DNA of 64,000 nt from an uncultured Ruminococcus sp. (lineage in GTDB: Bacteria; Bacillota; Clostridia; Oscillospirales; Ruminococcaceae): positions 1 to 64,000 of the forward strand of contig CACWPL010000009.1 of the NCBI GenBank assembly GCA_902762785.1. The letters are read 5' to 3'. How positions within the stretch are numbered: position 1 is the stretch's first letter; each line of letters begins with the position of its first letter. The notes under the pieces were generated by a model. It was not told the DNA's origin. It saw only the letters and a program-made list of their open reading frames with translations, and did not search any database. The translations under genes were made by a program, and so were the position numbers. Below are positions 45,415 through 55,280 of the stretch, one piece after another.

Positions 45415-47286
45415 TTAGGTGGCCGCCTTGGGCTCATGCAGGCAGAAGAACAGCGCTGTCTTGACCCGGCGGTCGGTGTAAGGCGCGATCTCCATCGGCT
45501 CCGCGAGCAGATAGCGGTTCGTCTCACCAAGGGTGGAGGTCACGGCACGCAGCTTCAGGTTGCGGATGAAGAAGCAATACTCCTGTGTGACCACATGCTC
45601 GTTGTCGAGCACATTGTTGGCGTCGATGAGCGAGCGCAGGAAGCCGCGGAGAGTCTCGGGCGGCAAAGTCGTGCGGATGCGTCCGAGCGCCTCGGTGTTG
45701 TCGGTCTCACAGAAGGCATGGAAGGTGCCGTTGTTGATATTGGTCAGGCTCTCGAGGATGTCGCAGAGCAGGATGTCCCAGTTGGAATGGACCATCGTGG
45801 TCAGCGAACGGGTCTTCCACTCCTCCTCCGGGAAGGCGGCCTTGTCATCGAAATAGCCCTGCGCCTGGAGGTAGTCATACTCTGCCTGCCCGCACTCACG
45901 GACGGTGTTGCCGAAGGACGTCAGGTCCTTGCCGCCCATCGTCAGCAGCATGTTCACAGATAGCGTCAGGTCATAGCGCTCATACTGCTCCTGGACATGG
46001 CGGCGGAAGTCCTCCGAAAAGGTCGGGCGCTGCACCTGGAGCATCGCATCGAGGGCATGGGTGGTGCCGAGCGAGTCGAGCGGGACGCAGTAGTTCTGGT
46101 AGAGGCTGCGGATGGAGCCGGTGTGGAGGTTCACGGCGATGCCGCTCTCATCGGAGAAGCAGCTTGCAAACACGCTCTGCGGGATCTCCGTGACGGAGGC
46201 GATGCAGATGTGGTACTTGTCACGGAACCAAGCGGCAACTGCGTCGTACCCTGTGGCATCGCCATACGGGAGCGTGCCGCCGAAGAGCTCGCCCATCATG
46301 TGCAGCTCACCGTCCTCGCCCTGCACGGGGAGGCCCATGTAGAGCTCGGTGATGTTGAAGTAGGTCATCTCGGGGCCGTCGTCCTCAGAGGTGGCCTCGG
46401 TCGGCGTCTCGGTTTCATCGTCCTCGATCAGACCGCCGGTGGCGTTGTCCTCATAGAGCATCAGCACGGTGTTGTTGACGAGCGGGTCGAGGAACTGGCT
46501 GTCCTCATGCAGGAACGAGCCGTCCTCCTTGGTGATGACGATGAGATGCACCTGCGGGAGCTCCGGGTAGTAGACGAGCGTGTCGCTCTCGGTCTGGATG
46601 GAGGGGCAGGCGAGATGGCTCTCATCGTTCGCAGCGATGGCGCTCAGGTTCGCCGTCAGGTGCTCCAGCCGCTCGTTCTCCTCCGCATTGTAGCGCTTGT
46701 AGAACCAATCACACATCGCCAGGAGGATGCCGATGCAGAACAGCGCGGCGATGACCACATTGAACTTGTTGTTGCCGACCGGCTTGATGACGACGCGGAC
46801 GAGGCGGAGCATGTTCGCGTCACCGTTGGCGATCTGGCAGCGGCATCCGAACCCCATGAGGCTCTGCACACGGATGGAGGTATTTGCGCCATCCATGATC
46901 GTGAGCGGCTCATGGGACTTGCGGGCCATGTAGATGCACGAGCTGTCGTCGGCGATCATCGTGTCGAGCGAGATCTCGCCGCAGTAGCCCTTCCCGGGCT
47001 GTTTGACGAGCTCGAACTCCCGGGGACGCCATCCCGCGAGCTGCACGCCCTTCTTCGGCACGAGCTCCACCTGCACGCGCATCACAGGGCGTGCCAGCCA
47101 AAAGCTGCACACCGACGTGCCCACAAGGATCAGATAGATGATGAACAGATACCTCGACTTTGCCAGCATGATACCTAGGATGATCGCCACGGCGAACACG
47201 ATAAGGTAACGGACGTGGGTGTTTTGCAGGGCGGCATTGAGGCGGTCGATGCCCTTGCCATTTGTTGTCTTGTGATCGTTCTCCAT
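45415..47286 (-). CDS. Membrane protein with cytoplasmic insert and large outer domain, unknown family
   Basis: 623 residues. Two close membrane helices (about 27-45 and 46-66), then ~115 residues probably in the cytoplasm (GKGYCGEISLDTMIADD, MGFGCRCQIANGDANML), a third helix near 180-196 (VVIAALFCIGILLAMC) and about 420 residues outside containing an acidic threonine-rich linker (DDETETPTEATSEDDG). The cytoplasmic part could bind the neighbouring GTPase. AAAGGAAGGG precedes the start. No family recognised. Confidence 0.75.
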   Translation of the reverse strand: MENDHKTTNGKGIDRLNAALQNTHVRYLIVFAVAIILGIMLAKSRYLFIIYLILVGTSVCSFWLARPVMRVQVELVPKKGVQLAGWRPREFELVKQPGKGYCGEISLDTMIADDSSCIYMARKSHEPLTIMDGANTSIRVQSLMGFGCRCQIANGDANMLRLVRVVIKPVGNNKFNVVIAALFCIGILLAMCDWFYKRYNAEENERLEHLTANLSAIAANDESHLACPSIQTESDTLVYYPELPQVHLIVITKEDGSFLHEDSQFLDPLVNNTVLMLYEDNATGGLIEDDETETPTEATSEDDGPEMTYFNITELYMGLPVQGEDGELHMMGELFGGTLPYGDATGYDAVAAWFRDKYHICIASVTEIPQSVFASCFSDESGIAVNLHTGSIRSLYQNYCVPLDSLGTTHALDAMLQVQRPTFSEDFRRHVQEQYERYDLTLSVNMLLTMGGKDLTSFGNTVRECGQAEYDYLQAQGYFDDKAAFPEEEWKTRSLTTMVHSNWDILLCDILESLTNINNGTFHAFCETDNTEALGRIRTTLPPETLRGFLRSLIDANNVLDNEHVVTQEYCFFIRNLKLRAVTSTLGETNRYLLAEPMEIAPYTDRRVKTALFFCLHEPKAAT

Positions 47287-47313
47287 GATACCCTTCCTTT
47301 CCGCAGCGGCCGA

Positions 47314-49584
47314 TCAGATGTCCTCTATGACGCTGCTGATATATTTTTTTAGGGATCTCGTGTAGAGGCGGCATTGCTCCTCGAGACAGGTACCGCAGAT
47401 GAGCTGTTTGTACTGTGCAGCCTGCTCGGCGACAGCACGGCCGATCTCCGACTGCTCCTCCGGCCGGAGGCCACGCTCCTCACACAGGCGGGCGGTCAGT
47501 GTGGAGAGGAAGGTCTCCTCGTTCACGGCTCGGGCCGTCAGCTTGCGGAACAGCGGCGTGATGAAGCTCGGCTCGTCCTGCGCCTTTGCGATGGTCGCAC
47601 GCACCTGTGGATCGAGCTCGCTGCGTTCAAACATCCAAACGATGCTGCGCAGGTCCCGGAAGGAGAACGTGTCCTCCCAGAGGAGCGGCAGATACAGCAG
47701 ATCATAGAACTGCACGAGGTTAGAATAGGCGTTGTTCTTGCGGTCCGTGAACTCGAAACGGTACAGGAGCATGAAGAGCGTCGTCATCCCCGGGCTCGCG
47801 ATGATGCTGCGGCAGATCATACGGAGCACCCGTCGAGAGAGCGGCGTGGCGCATCCGTTGTAGACCTCCAGCATCGAGCGCGCCGTGCGGCTCCGATCGG
47901 CTGCAAGCGATTCGATGTCGCGCTCGAGCGAGGAGAGCGGCTGCTCTGCCTCTGCCATCAGGCGATCGAGCTGGATCCGCATACCGGTGTATTCGAGCAG
48001 GAGGTCGGTCAGGAGCTGCTGCTCGGCATAGGGCATCTCGCTCTGCTCGATGGCTGCACCGACAGCGGAGAGCATCGCGATATGCAGCGGGAAATACAGG
48101 TCCGCGAGGCTCGCACGTTCGACCAAACGGAGGATCTGCTCGAGCGTCAGTCCCTCATAGAGATAGTAGGGCGAGAAGAGCGAGAGACGCAGCGCATCCT
48201 GACAACCGACCGCGAACGCCTCATAGACGCGCTCCTGGAACGGATAGCCGCACGCATCTGCGAACGCCTGCACCGCATCGAGCTCGCGCAGCAGCTCCGT
48301 GCTGCGCGCATCTCCCCCTACACCGTCATATGCATGCATCGCGGCGATGAGGTCGTCGAGCATCGAGTCATAGAGCGCACGCAGCTGGTCGGCATCCTCA
48401 CCGCTGATGTCGACGCAGCGGATGAACGCCTCCAAGCCGCCGCCCGTCATGCGGGCCACGGTCTCCTCGATCTCCTTGGCATCGCTGCACCCGCGGAGGC
48501 AGGAGAGACAGCGGGAGGAGTAGGCGCGCTTGTCCTTGGGGAGGATGCTCTCCTGGAGCGTCTGGAGGACGTCGAAGCACTCCCGCGGCGTGACATCGCC
48601 ATTGAGCGGATGCAGACGCTGGAACAGCATCCGATCGCCGAGCGCCTCGCGCAGCATGTCCCCCTGTGGGGTCAGAAGACGGTCGAGGAACTGGTCATAG
48701 CTCTCGAGCTTGCTGCGGAAGCTGGGATCGGCAGCGATGCTGTCCAGCTCCCTTTGCAGACCTTCCAGGACATCGCGGAGCATCGTGCTGCGCACGGTCT
48801 CACTGTCATCGCCCTCCAGGACGCTGACCTGTTCCCAGATCCGCAGGAGCTGGCTGACTCGCTGGCGCATGCTGGGCGCTTTCTCTTTCTCCTCCGTCAG
48901 CGGCGGGAGCGTCACACCGAAGGTGCGGTAGAAGAACGCTCTCAGAAACACGGGATACGCCTCGCGTGAAGCCTGGTGGAGGAGGCGCAGCATCGCGGGC
49001 GAGAAACCGTCGAAGGAAAAGCGATGGCGGCCGGTCCCGCTCGCGACCCTGCCGAATGTGAGCGCAGTGCCGTATCCGTTGATGAACACCACGCGGTCGG
49101 CGATGTCGGTCGGCAGGAGGCGATAGAGGAGGGTCAGGAACGCGCTCAGTGCGTTCTCCTCCGGCTTTTCCGGGAAGAGCGCCGACAGGTCGATCATGGC
49201 GACCGCCGTGCTGCGTCCCTGTACGGTGGAGACGATGTCCATCGCCAGATCCGCGAGCGTTCCCAAGAATGGATAGTCGATGGCGAGCTGATCGAGGTCG
49301 GATACGATGGTGCTATAGCATTTCGCCTCCACATAGCCTCTCGTATCATATTCGTGGGAGCGCTCCCAAACGACGAATTTGATCTCTTCACGAACGGTGT
49401 CATAATAATAGGCAAAGACGCCGTTGATCGAGTTGTCCTCGGGAAGGCCGAGCGCGCTGGGAGACTTGATCAGGCGCTCAGCCGGTGCGAGCGTCCTAGG
49501 ATCGATCTCTGTGAGGATCTCATCCCCGTCCACCTCGAACCAGATATAGTCGAGTCTTCGTTTCGTATAATACCGATATACCAC
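47314..49584 (-). CDS. Large soluble protein of the GTPase cluster, possible GTPase partner
   Basis: 756 residues, GTG start at 49584 after AAGGAAGG. No signal peptide or membrane segment. The N-terminus is mixed (YYTKRRLDYIWFEVDG, REEIKFVVWERSHEYD), the rest long and helical (e.g. LRIWEQVSVLEGDDSE, ELDPQVRATIAKAQD). It lies directly downstream of the GTPase gene with 63 bases between. In the GTPase-centred conflict systems described by Burroughs and Aravind, a large GTPase-associated protein (GAP1) accompanies a DO-type GTPase; size and position suggest this role, but I see no motif that proves it. Confidence 0.6.
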   Translation of the reverse strand: MVYRYYTKRRLDYIWFEVDGDEILTEIDPRTLAPAERLIKSPSALGLPEDNSINGVFAYYYDTVREEIKFVVWERSHEYDTRGYVEAKCYSTIVSDLDQLAIDYPFLGTLADLAMDIVSTVQGRSTAVAMIDLSALFPEKPEENALSAFLTLLYRLLPTDIADRVVFINGYGTALTFGRVASGTGRHRFSFDGFSPAMLRLLHQASREAYPVFLRAFFYRTFGVTLPPLTEEKEKAPSMRQRVSQLLRIWEQVSVLEGDDSETVRSTMLRDVLEGLQRELDSIAADPSFRSKLESYDQFLDRLLTPQGDMLREALGDRMLFQRLHPLNGDVTPRECFDVLQTLQESILPKDKRAYSSRCLSCLRGCSDAKEIEETVARMTGGGLEAFIRCVDISGEDADQLRALYDSMLDDLIAAMHAYDGVGGDARSTELLRELDAVQAFADACGYPFQERVYEAFAVGCQDALRLSLFSPYYLYEGLTLEQILRLVERASLADLYFPLHIAMLSAVGAAIEQSEMPYAEQQLLTDLLLEYTGMRIQLDRLMAEAEQPLSSLERDIESLAADRSRTARSMLEVYNGCATPLSRRVLRMICRSIIASPGMTTLFMLLYRFEFTDRKNNAYSNLVQFYDLLYLPLLWEDTFSFRDLRSIVWMFERSELDPQVRATIAKAQDEPSFITPLFRKLTARAVNEETFLSTLTARLCEERGLRPEEQSEIGRAVAEQAAQYKQLICGTCLEEQCRLYTRSLKKYISSVIEDI

Positions 49585-49647
49585 GATGCACCTTCCTTTT
49601 ATCGGTCGCCTGTGTCCCCCGCGGAGAGGGACACAGGTGCTCGGTCA

Positions 49648-52600
49648 TCAGCGTGCCGTCGGCAGCGCGAAGCGCGGCTTGTCGGAGGGCGGCTTCGGTC
49701 CATTGGGATCGCTGCCGCTCATTGCGGCAAGATCGTCGGGATCCGTGCCGCCCTTCCTGTCGGCGATGTCATCCTTCATTTTATCCTCTGCACCCCTGAG
49801 ACTATCGTCATAGAGATCGAGGCACTCCTCACTGATGCCCTTCTGGCTCCTGCGGCGCTCGATCAGCTGACGCATCCGCTGCCGGTCGGTCTCCATCATC
49901 GGGCTCGCGCCGAGCGGCGGGGTGAGCAGGCGGAGGAGATGGCCGAGCAGAGACTCTTCATCACCGCGCGGCGTTTTGAGCTCCAGACCCTTCTCGGGGT
50001 CACGGATCAGGTCCTTGAGCTTGCGTGCGCCTTCGACCGTCGTCAGATAGTCGCCCAGGTCGAGGTCATTCTGATCCGCGCCTGTCTTCAGAAAAGTATA
50101 GACGCTGCCGATAAGCATGTCGTGTGCTTGACGAACGAAGTGGGGCGCGTAATGCGGTGCCTCGAGCAAATAGCCGCACTCATAGCACTTGGCCTCGATC
50201 ATGGAGTAGCCGGTCGCCGAGCAGGCCGTGATGGTGAGCCAATACTTATTGGTCGGCACATTGTCGAGGCTCGCCGGGATACGAGACAGGAGCACGCGCA
50301 AACGGTCGCAGAAGACGAGGTAGTTGTCACACAGCACATCGAGTCCGTGCAGATACTTGAACGTTGCCTGGACAGCGATGTCTGTCGCGGCACTGTCGCG
50401 TCCTGCTGCCACGAGGGAATCGCGGAGCGCATGATAGGGCATGGATCTGTCGAAGACCACCTTTTCCTTGAAGGTCGGGATGCTCTCCATCGCCTTCAGG
50501 ATGCTTTCGGGGATGACCTCGGAGACAGGGCGCTCCATGAAAGGCTCCGACAGGGCATCCTTGAGGATGTCGAGCAGGTAGACCGTATGATTCATCGCGC
50601 CGAACATCGGGCGGGGCGGCGTCACCGACGCCGCGATCGACGACCATCTCTCATTGAGCGTCTCGATCCTCTTCCGAAGGAACACCGGAAAGGCATCGAG
50701 CTTGGTCAAGATGATGTTGAGGCACAGATCATGCGTGTTCGGATCGTTATCCATCACCGTATCCTCCGTGATGACATGGAGGACGCTGTCCTCTCCCAGC
50801 GAGAAGGGATCGTCGAGCATGCTGTGTACATAGAGGATGTGCGGATAATATGTCCAATTCTGAACAGAGAGGATGCCCTGCATATCGACGAGCGCCATCA
50901 TCACCTTCTCGCTCTTGTTCACGATGATGTCTGCGCTCGAGATCTTGGTCGGGATGACCTCCGTGCCAGTGCCGTCCGGGTACTCACCATCCTCGATCCC
51001 TTTGGCCGCCATCTGGTAATCAGCGATCTTCTCAGAGTCGCTGGAATAGGTATACTCGAAGGTGTTGATCTGGGAGGAGCCCTTCAGCACATTGTAGATC
51101 GAGCAGATCAGGACGGTCTTTCCGGCAGCAGAGTTGCCGAAGACGGGCGTCGTCAGGATGAGAGAGTAGCGGTAGAACCTGTCAGGGAGCGCTTGCAGGC
51201 AGTTCGGGCAGAGCTGCTTGAGGAAGGAGTTATGGATATAGAACTGACTGGGATCGGCCTTGACGGGCATTTTCTTGAACAGGTACAGCTTCTCCTCCTG
51301 CTCCATCTGCTTGACGCGGTCAGGATCGCCGCAGAGGTCCTCATTGAGAAGACGCAGCAGATGTGCCTGCTTTTTGCGTTCCGTGTCGACATACGCATGG
51401 GGCAGACCGTCATCACCGATCCATCCCATCGGGATGCGGATATACTGCTTGAGGTCCTCGATCCGCTTGTCCTTGGGGATCTGCTTGCGAGCGGTCTTAT
51501 CTGCATTGATCTCTGCACAGCGATGTACCATCTGGTAGATCTCCTGCTTGTCCTTATCGTCCGCATTCATGAACGAGTCGAGGGTCTTCACGAGCTGATC
51601 TGAGGTCTCCTTGATGACAGCCTCAGGACGGCAGTACGGCAGCAGCGCCGGGATCCCAAGATCTTGGACCTCGGTGCCGCAGCAGGGGCAGCGCATCCGG
51701 GTGAACTGGCTGAAGAGCTCGACCCTGACCTTGGCACGGATCTCGTTCTCGGCGAACTGGAAGCGAAGCGTCTCGCCAGTCGTATATCTGACAGGCTCAA
51801 GACGGGTCGTTCCCTTGAAGGCGAGATGATGGGATCTCTCGTCGTTCAGCTCCGAGCTGCTGGAACGCTTGAACCACGAATCGAACATCGAATCGGACCA
51901 CTTTTTCAGCCTATCCAAGAGATCGGGATCCTCGACGAGACCGACACTGACGTTCAGATGTGTGATCGCAGATCCCTCTGTATCGAAGGTAAGCTGGATA
52001 CAGAACTCGTTCTGCTCCGACTTCTTATATGCCGGTGAGAGCTGCTTCTTGCAGCGGACTTGTCCCTTGATGATGATCTTCTCCGCACTTGCAGGCTCCA
52101 TGGTCCACTGGATGTCCTTCTCATCGATCAGCTCGTCCATGATCAGCTCGCTCTTCTTCTTGCGCTTGGATGGGCGATCATCCGAGGGATCCGCATCCTG
52201 GGAGTCATCCGGCGGGAAGCTGATGTGGAGGAAGAAGGATCGGAACTCCTCCGGGACTTGGAAGCTCTGGAGCTTCTCGGCCACGGTGCAGCGGAAGGTA
52301 TTGGAGAAGCACTGACGGTGGAGCTCCTGCTTCACCTTGTCGGTCAGCTCGAAGAGGTTCTGGGCGTGATAGCGCTCGACGCGAAAGCTGCTCGCCAGAT
52401 CGTCTCTCTGACCATCCCGTCCCCCGCTCCGTGCTGCCCTTGGCTCAGGCGCCGACGGCGGATACGGAACGGTGCTGCCGCCCATCTCTGTCTTCTCCTT
52501 GACACGATCCATAAAAGACTTTGCCTGTGGCTTCTGGGCATCCCTTCGCTGCTCCTTCTGATCCTGGAGGGGAGCGTCGTTTCTTTTTCGCAGATTATCG

Positions 52601-52869
52601 TTCCACATCAGTTCTTTTCCTCCTTCATAGACACCGTGTGCCACGCCCAAAAAGAGCGCCGTCACGGCAAAGATGACCGCTGCTGTGACGAAGTCGGGGG
52701 CAAAGCGGATCACATGCGCCGCCTCGTCAACAGAAACGATCCCGTAGGTCCTGCATATCAGGATAACGGCCACCAGGTATCCGCCCCCCCAGATGAGGGA
52801 GGGCAGGATCCCGAGCGGCGCAAGGATCTTTGCGATCCTGATTCGCAGCGATCGGATCAAACGCTTCAT
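49648..52869 (-). CDS. Membrane-anchored zinc-ribbon P-loop GTPase
   Basis: 1073 residues. Two membrane helices (about 22-40 and 58-78), a charged linker, ~300 residues of beta-rich sequence, then a split zinc ribbon (RCPCCGTE near residue 393, LCPNCLQA near 553). The GTPase motifs follow: G1 FGNSAAGKTVL (near 580), G3 VDMQG (near 660) and G4 TKLD (near 720). The set resembles the double-GTPase (DO-GTPase) group of TRAFAC GTPases linked to conflict systems. The last ~100 residues are hydrophilic and proline-rich. The ribosome site AAAGGAG lies unusually far (about 13 bases) from the ATG. Anchored next to the SEDS/PBP pair, it may gate their activity. Confidence 0.78.
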   Translation of the reverse strand: MKRLIRSLRIRIAKILAPLGILPSLIWGGGYLVAVILICRTYGIVSVDEAAHVIRFAPDFVTAAVIFAVTALFLGVAHGVYEGGKELMWNDNLRKRNDAPLQDQKEQRRDAQKPQAKSFMDRVKEKTEMGGSTVPYPPSAPEPRAARSGGRDGQRDDLASSFRVERYHAQNLFELTDKVKQELHRQCFSNTFRCTVAEKLQSFQVPEEFRSFFLHISFPPDDSQDADPSDDRPSKRKKKSELIMDELIDEKDIQWTMEPASAEKIIIKGQVRCKKQLSPAYKKSEQNEFCIQLTFDTEGSAITHLNVSVGLVEDPDLLDRLKKWSDSMFDSWFKRSSSSELNDERSHHLAFKGTTRLEPVRYTTGETLRFQFAENEIRAKVRVELFSQFTRMRCPCCGTEVQDLGIPALLPYCRPEAVIKETSDQLVKTLDSFMNADDKDKQEIYQMVHRCAEINADKTARKQIPKDKRIEDLKQYIRIPMGWIGDDGLPHAYVDTERKKQAHLLRLLNEDLCGDPDRVKQMEQEEKLYLFKKMPVKADPSQFYIHNSFLKQLCPNCLQALPDRFYRYSLILTTPVFGNSAAGKTVLICSIYNVLKGSSQINTFEYTYSSDSEKIADYQMAAKGIEDGEYPDGTGTEVIPTKISSADIIVNKSEKVMMALVDMQGILSVQNWTYYPHILYVHSMLDDPFSLGEDSVLHVITEDTVMDNDPNTHDLCLNIILTKLDAFPVFLRKRIETLNERWSSIAASVTPPRPMFGAMNHTVYLLDILKDALSEPFMERPVSEVIPESILKAMESIPTFKEKVVFDRSMPYHALRDSLVAAGRDSAATDIAVQATFKYLHGLDVLCDNYLVFCDRLRVLLSRIPASLDNVPTNKYWLTITACSATGYSMIEAKCYECGYLLEAPHYAPHFVRQAHDMLIGSVYTFLKTGADQNDLDLGDYLTTVEGARKLKDLIRDPEKGLELKTPRGDEESLLGHLLRLLTPPLGASPMMETDRQRMRQLIERRRSQKGISEECLDLYDDSLRGAEDKMKDDIADRKGGTDPDDLAAMSGSDPNGPKPPSDKPRFALPTAR

Positions 52870-52924
52870 GAGCGTGATCAGCTCCTTTCATTCGATAGAT
52901 GTATCCCAGTGGGACAGGGTACGA

Positions 52925-55276
52925 TCAGTCGAGCATGCCGTTGCGTGCGAGGGAATTGGCGATCCGCACGAATTCGTTGATCAGGCTGCCGCTGTTCGTG
53001 TCGAACATGGAGCGAACGACGATGGCATACATCCGATCGCCCTGCTCGACGGCACCGACGAACCAAACATGCTGGTACTTGTCCGCCTCGCTCTGCGACT
53101 GCACGGGATAGCCCGCCCTTTTCGCGAAGAGCCCGTAGGGGGCCTGCGTGCCGCGGTCCAGATTGTTGTTGACGCTGCTGGTGCCGGTCTTGGCATAAAG
53201 ATGCGTGGTGCTCGTATCGAAGGCATAGGGCTCCTGGATGTAAGTGCCGTAGTGCTGCTCGTAATACGCATAGACCTGTCCCAGATGGTAGCGCATCCGT
53301 TCCGGTGTCGCCGAATCGAAGAACGGCTCGCCCATCGTCTTCGGGGCATCCTCCTCGCTCAGGAGGATGTTGGGGACATACTCCGTGCCGGTGAGTGCCT
53401 TGCCGATGTACATGGCCATGTTCATCGGGCTCACGAAGTCGGCGCCCATGCCGTAGCCGGTGTCACCGAGACGCTTCTTGAGCATGGCGCTGTCCGTGAC
53501 GAAAACGCCGGTCTTATTGGGATTCTCGGCCCTGAGGTCGTCATAGGAGTAATAGAGCTGGCCGTCGATGTTGACATCGTGTGCCGGATCCGGGGTCGCC
53601 TTGACCTCGATGCTGCCCAGATCTGCGAGGATCGTACCCATGGGGATCCGGAAGTAGGACGGGATCCTTTGATTCAAGCAGAACCGGCTCTCGTAATATC
53701 CCTCCAGGATCTTGGCGGAAGCGTGGACCTCCTCATCGGACATCGCATCCATATCCGCCACCGAGCAGAAGAAGGTATCGTCGGTGCAGTGGATGATCCT
53801 GTCGAGAAGGATCGAGGCCATGGAGAAGAAGTTGTTCGAGCTGCTCTTGAGCGCGGCCAGCACGGACGAATAGCTCCCACCGACATCCCAAGTCGGGAGA
53901 TAGGCGATCGAGCCGGCGGAGACGTTCTCATTCGTGATGTTGAGCGTGTCGCCCGCGAAGAGGCTCCCGGTCGCCGAACGAGGGATGGTCTCCTCTGCCG
54001 GAGACGGCTCCTGCTCCGATGCAGGCAGCGCCTCCGCAGAAGGCGTCTCATCCGCACAGCATAGGTCGAGCAGCATCGTGGCAGAGAGGATCTTGAAGCA
54101 CGAACCGGGGGCCGTTGCCTGGAGCGCGTAGTTGGTCATGGAGAAATTGGGGTCGAAGCCGTAGTCCTCATAGTTGCTGTAGAGGAAGTTGTTGCAGCCA
54201 TAGTACAGGTGGATGTAGCAAGCCTCGCCGCCGACATCGGTGACCTTGACGAAGGGGATGTAGACATCGCCGCTGCCCAGGCCCTCCGGCTCGCGGAAGG
54301 GGTAGATGCCGTCCGGGGCCTCGTCGTAGAAGGCCTGCTCCTCGCGGAGGATGTCGATGAAGCTGAAGGTCTCGCAGTCCTGGAGGCTCATCGCAGTGCC
54401 GAGGGTCTCGTTCCAGAGATCCAGGATGGTCTTCGCCTCCTCTGCGGTCATCAGCGTCTTATCGAGCACGGCATCCCCGGAGCATTTGGAGATCCATCCC
54501 TTCACGTTCGGACCAGGCGCCCACTGCTGCTCCGGCAGCAGAGCACCGTCCTCGCCGCGGTTATCAGACACGAACTGCTTTTTCCAGGCCTTGTAGACGT
54601 CCTGCACACAGTCGCGCGTGTTATCGACATTGTTGACGAAGCTGCTGCCATAGCGGTAGGTGGTATAGGGAATCTCATAGCTGCGGAAGCTGTTGTAGTC
54701 GTAGGACGGAGAGGAGCCCATGGCGATGATACTGCCGTTCGTGAGGTCGAGCACACAGGCGCTCGCGTAGCCGCGGTCCGCGCAGATCTGACAGAGGTCG
54801 CGCTGCACGGCGCCGTCGATCGTGATCTCGACATCGGTGGTATCGTCAGGGTCGAGAGGAATGTCCTGAAGGATGTCCGCGAGGTCGTAGTCCAGACCGC
54901 CGGACAGGGAGGACAGGAGCGGCGACCAGCAGTCCGCCGTCGCATCATCTACCAGGAGACGACGGTTGTTGACCTCGCTCTGCCGCTTGACCTCCAGAGA
55001 GGAGAGCAGCAGCGGATGGCCGTTCTCATAGACCGGGGCACCGGCATTGTCGATGACGATGCTCGCGATGAGCGGCTCGCCGTTGCGGTCGTAGATGGTG
55101 CCCTTGCGCGTATCGCCCTCCTCGTAGGTATTGGTGCTCGCGATGAGCGTTTTCGCAGTACGCGTATCAGTCGGAGAGAGCAGCACCTTGAAGCTCAGGG
55201 CGATGCTGATGCTGAGCAGGACCACGACAAGGACGATAACGCCATAATGACTGATGGCAGAGTGTTGGTCGCGCAT
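52925..55276 (-). CDS. Class B penicillin-binding protein (transpeptidase), divergent
   Basis: 783 residues. One N-terminal membrane helix (13-33), then the class B pedestal signature RKGTIYDRNG (57-66). The transpeptidase triad is intact: SxxK in APGSCFKILS (near residue 392), SxN in KSSSNNFFS (near 479) and KTG in YAKTGTSSV (near 695). Large inserts lie between residues 190-370 and an acidic proline-rich loop after the SxxK (SEQEPSPAEE). It should crosslink peptidoglycan with the SEDS protein whose stop lies 4 bases upstream of its start. GAAAGGAG is the ribosome site. Confidence 0.92.
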   Translation of the reverse strand: MRDQHSAISHYGVIVLVVVLLSISIALSFKVLLSPTDTRTAKTLIASTNTYEEGDTRKGTIYDRNGEPLIASIVIDNAGAPVYENGHPLLLSSLEVKRQSEVNNRRLLVDDATADCWSPLLSSLSGGLDYDLADILQDIPLDPDDTTDVEITIDGAVQRDLCQICADRGYASACVLDLTNGSIIAMGSSPSYDYNSFRSYEIPYTTYRYGSSFVNNVDNTRDCVQDVYKAWKKQFVSDNRGEDGALLPEQQWAPGPNVKGWISKCSGDAVLDKTLMTAEEAKTILDLWNETLGTAMSLQDCETFSFIDILREEQAFYDEAPDGIYPFREPEGLGSGDVYIPFVKVTDVGGEACYIHLYYGCNNFLYSNYEDYGFDPNFSMTNYALQATAPGSCFKILSATMLLDLCCADETPSAEALPASEQEPSPAEETIPRSATGSLFAGDTLNITNENVSAGSIAYLPTWDVGGSYSSVLAALKSSSNNFFSMASILLDRIIHCTDDTFFCSVADMDAMSDEEVHASAKILEGYYESRFCLNQRIPSYFRIPMGTILADLGSIEVKATPDPAHDVNIDGQLYYSYDDLRAENPNKTGVFVTDSAMLKKRLGDTGYGMGADFVSPMNMAMYIGKALTGTEYVPNILLSEEDAPKTMGEPFFDSATPERMRYHLGQVYAYYEQHYGTYIQEPYAFDTSTTHLYAKTGTSSVNNNLDRGTQAPYGLFAKRAGYPVQSQSEADKYQHVWFVGAVEQGDRMYAIVVRSMFDTNSGSLINEFVRIANSLARNGMLD

Positions 55277-55280
55277 AAGA

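Noticed and set aside
48976..51603. A long plus-strand open frame across the GTPase and its partner
   Set aside because: It spans two genes on the other strand that have ribosome sites and GTPase motifs.
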